Assembly (NCBI RefSeq): GCF_027942865.1
Contig: NC_134521.1
Location: 18,354,449-18,418,448, forward strand
DNA length: 64,000 bases
From: Odontesthes bonariensis
Taxonomy: Eukaryota > Chordata > Actinopteri > Atheriniformes > Atherinopsidae
Reading direction: 5' to 3'
The notes beneath the pieces are model-generated. The model was not told the DNA's origin. It did not search any database and was given only the letters and a program-made list of their open reading frames with translations. How positions within the stretch are numbered: position 1 is the stretch's first letter; the number at the start of each line of letters is the position of its first letter. Of this stretch, positions 62,031 through 64,000 are shown piece by piece. The translations under genes were made by a program, and so were the position numbers.

Positions 62031-64000
62031 ACATCAGAGACTCCTGTCGGTAACAAAAGAGTACGCGGACTACAACTATGTTTTCATTTATTATAGAATT
62101 GACCTGTTAAGATCACATACGTATGTGGGGTTAACCATTAAAGATTGTGGCGCTAATTATCATACCATACATATAATTCAAAAAGTAAATAGACAAAAAC
62201 AAGCTTACGTCTGTGATACGTGGACTAATTAGTGACCGATGACATGGTTGTCAGTGAATACAGCATACACAGCTACAATACAATAAAATTACACTGAGCA
62301 TGAAGCCATCTTTGGTCTTCTTATCACTATAAACAAATACATAGAAATTTGTATTGTATCAAAAATAGAAATTACATAGCCATGTTGAAAGTAAATTCAC
62401 ATTATTGACATGAAACACGAGGAGAATACCTAAGAGACGTACTGTGGGGTTACATTTTTTTTTTAATAGTTTCTTTTTGCCAACTCCTCAGCATTAAGGA
62501 CCAAATGGTTTCTCTGTTTTCTGAACATTCGTTTTTCCACAAGAGTTGCATGACTTGTCTGGCTGTCAATCAGTGTCGCTGTCCTGCATCATACGGAACA
62601 AAACGCTTTTATAACATTTATACCGAAAAAGAAAATGGAAATAAATGACAAATTAAGATTGTCAAACAAACAAGCGTGTGCTTTCAATCCCGGGGTGTTT
62701 TTTTTTTTTTTCTCTCTTTCTTAAAAATGAGGCCTCTGCCACACCGGACAGAGAAAAGAGGGCGAGGTTTGGTCGGGGCCGGGCCGAGCGCAGACGCACA
62801 GGTGAGTCCCTCTCCGAGCGGGCGAGTCTTCAGTAACCAGTCTTTGTGTCGTGGTCCTCCCAGGGGGGTTCAGAGATACTCTGCTCTTGGAGGCACACAT
62901 GATAAAAATGCAGCCAAAGTGGACCTCTGTTTGAGATAATAGGGAAGTGCTTTCAAAGTGTTTGATCCACTGTGGAGAGAAGAAAAACACGAATGAACCT
63001 GTGAAACTGACAATGGACTGCTTTGTTTTACATTCGACCATAGATACTCTGAGCAAACACCACCGATCGCTCAGCCCGACGGGGCAACTTCCGATTGTTC
63101 CCTCAACATAAAACCAGAGTCAAAATGATCCAACTTGGACGACACGAGAAACCAGGAGTCCTGCAACAAATGGTCTGAAGCCCGTATCGCCCCGATCTGA
63201 ATGCCGTACAGTCCTTTTAAACCAAAGAAGCTCGAGAGCTGGTTCAGAGCTGGTGCTAAAGCCGTTTGACTTTCTGTCCACAACTTTGTTGATGCTTTTT
63301 TTCTGCTTGTATTTCTGGCATTCGTTTCCATTCACTTACCTCTGCTTTTACAGATATTTTGCAGATGTTTACACTCTGATGTAAATTTCCAATTCAATTC
63401 TGGCTAATCGGAGCTAACAAACAGTGATTTCCTGAGTTATTTTGGAGAGAAAAAGACTTGTTTAAATAAATCAAAAAAATGAATCCATATTCACATTTAA
63501 AAGGGGAAATAATGAATGTCTTGAATTTCTACCCCCTCCAACTTTGATTCTGGCCTTTCCTTTTTAGAAGATGATTTCATTTCTGTGTTCATTTATTCTT
63601 GCTGAAGCAGCGGTTTAGATTGACCTTTTACTCTTTAAATTTACTCTCTTCTTGTCAGATTTGACCACTCTTCTACCTCTAAAATCAGCAGCATCAACCG
63701 GGGCAGCAACTACAGATACTTACTCTAGTTGACTGATTTATTGCTTATATTTTTCAGTGAGCCTGTATATCTAAGAGTATTTAGCATGACACTCATCACT
63801 GTCTCAGTATTTGTTATTGTACAGCATGGAGGCTAACGCCAACTCCTACGAATAAAACAGATGTTAATCAACCAAACACACTCTGTTCTACGACTCTATA
63901 ACATCAAGCATTTGCCCATAAAAGGATTGATGTTTTGCTTTTAAGCTCATTTGTGTAACTGTGAAGGAAAAATGTTAAGTTGTTGAGATACATACACACA
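62031..64000. other. Downstream intergenic sequence, no coding exon recognised
   Basis: A GC-richer patch at 62740-62920 and lower-complexity AT-rich DNA around it. TTTATT at 62087-62092 would be an AATAAA on the - strand, so part of this region could be the 3' UTR of a convergent gene whose coding part lies beyond the window. No open frame has a recognisable domain. Confidence 0.4.

Noticed and set aside
1..64000. CRISPR arrays, bacterial operons or a phage-like system
   Set aside because: The window is a vertebrate genome with spliced genes; no regularly spaced direct repeats with unique spacers were seen. The only regular array is the coding 36-bp repeat.

Overview
This is a vertebrate, almost certainly teleost fish, genomic window. 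It has long introns with GT/AG boundaries, fish-typical repeats (the CCATCCATCCAT LINE-tail family, AATTCAATTCAATT tails, Tc1-like, hAT, Harbinger and TTAA-target elements), AT-rich intergenic DNA, and two multi-exon genes on the + strand that match known vertebrate proteins. All calls come from reading the sequence and from recalled family features; no search was run.

Layout. 1-12950 is intergenic (or upstream intron) DNA with a complete non-autonomous hAT element (3396-5092, perfect 8-bp target duplication) and a Harbinger-derived element (5334-6938). 12951-14243 is a GC/CA-rich stretch that may hold an alternative promoter and 5' UTR. 14276-47154 is a beta-IV spectrin gene (sptbn4). I could place 19 coding exons that join in phase to a 1560-residue protein: half of a spectrin repeat, about seven more repeats, a very large linker exon with 12-residue tandem repeats and ERQ-S-SE motifs, a basic [13 protein letters not shown] segment, a PH domain split over several exons, and a Ser/Glu/Lys/Arg tail. 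No actin-binding (CH) domain or N-terminal repeat exon is in the window. An in-frame stop lies just before the first recognisable exon, so the visible gene looks like the short, CH-less beta-IV spectrin isoform (Sigma6-like). Upstream exons of a long isoform could lie left of the window.

The spectrin introns carry many transposons: a restriction-like-endonuclease LINE fragment with an open 338-codon reading frame (18668-19684), two TTAA-flanked inverted-repeat elements (20272-21632, 24711-25389), a LINE tail (26064-26515), a Tc1-like relic (36550-37600), a second hAT with perfect 8-bp duplication (41693-42854), a second, inverted Harbinger copy (43761-45379) and another Tc1 relic (45560-46615). 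48600-55530 is intergenic and holds a Tc1-like element with TA duplication (49967-51306).

55714-61288 is micu2, the EF-hand regulator of the mitochondrial calcium uniporter, in 12 exons (417 residues). It has an Arg-rich mitochondrial presequence, two canonical EF-hand loops and the C-terminal YWKCVK motif. Its promoter has two inverted CCAAT boxes. 62040-64000 has no recognisable coding exon. The two genes have unrelated jobs (axonal/nodal membrane skeleton and mitochondrial calcium uptake) and are simply neighbours.

Most unusual features: the tandem [12 protein letters not shown] array in the spectrin linker, two GC-AG introns in the same gene, a stop-free intron whose length is a multiple of three inside a spectrin repeat, and the two oppositely oriented Harbinger deletion derivatives with the same nested LINE tail.
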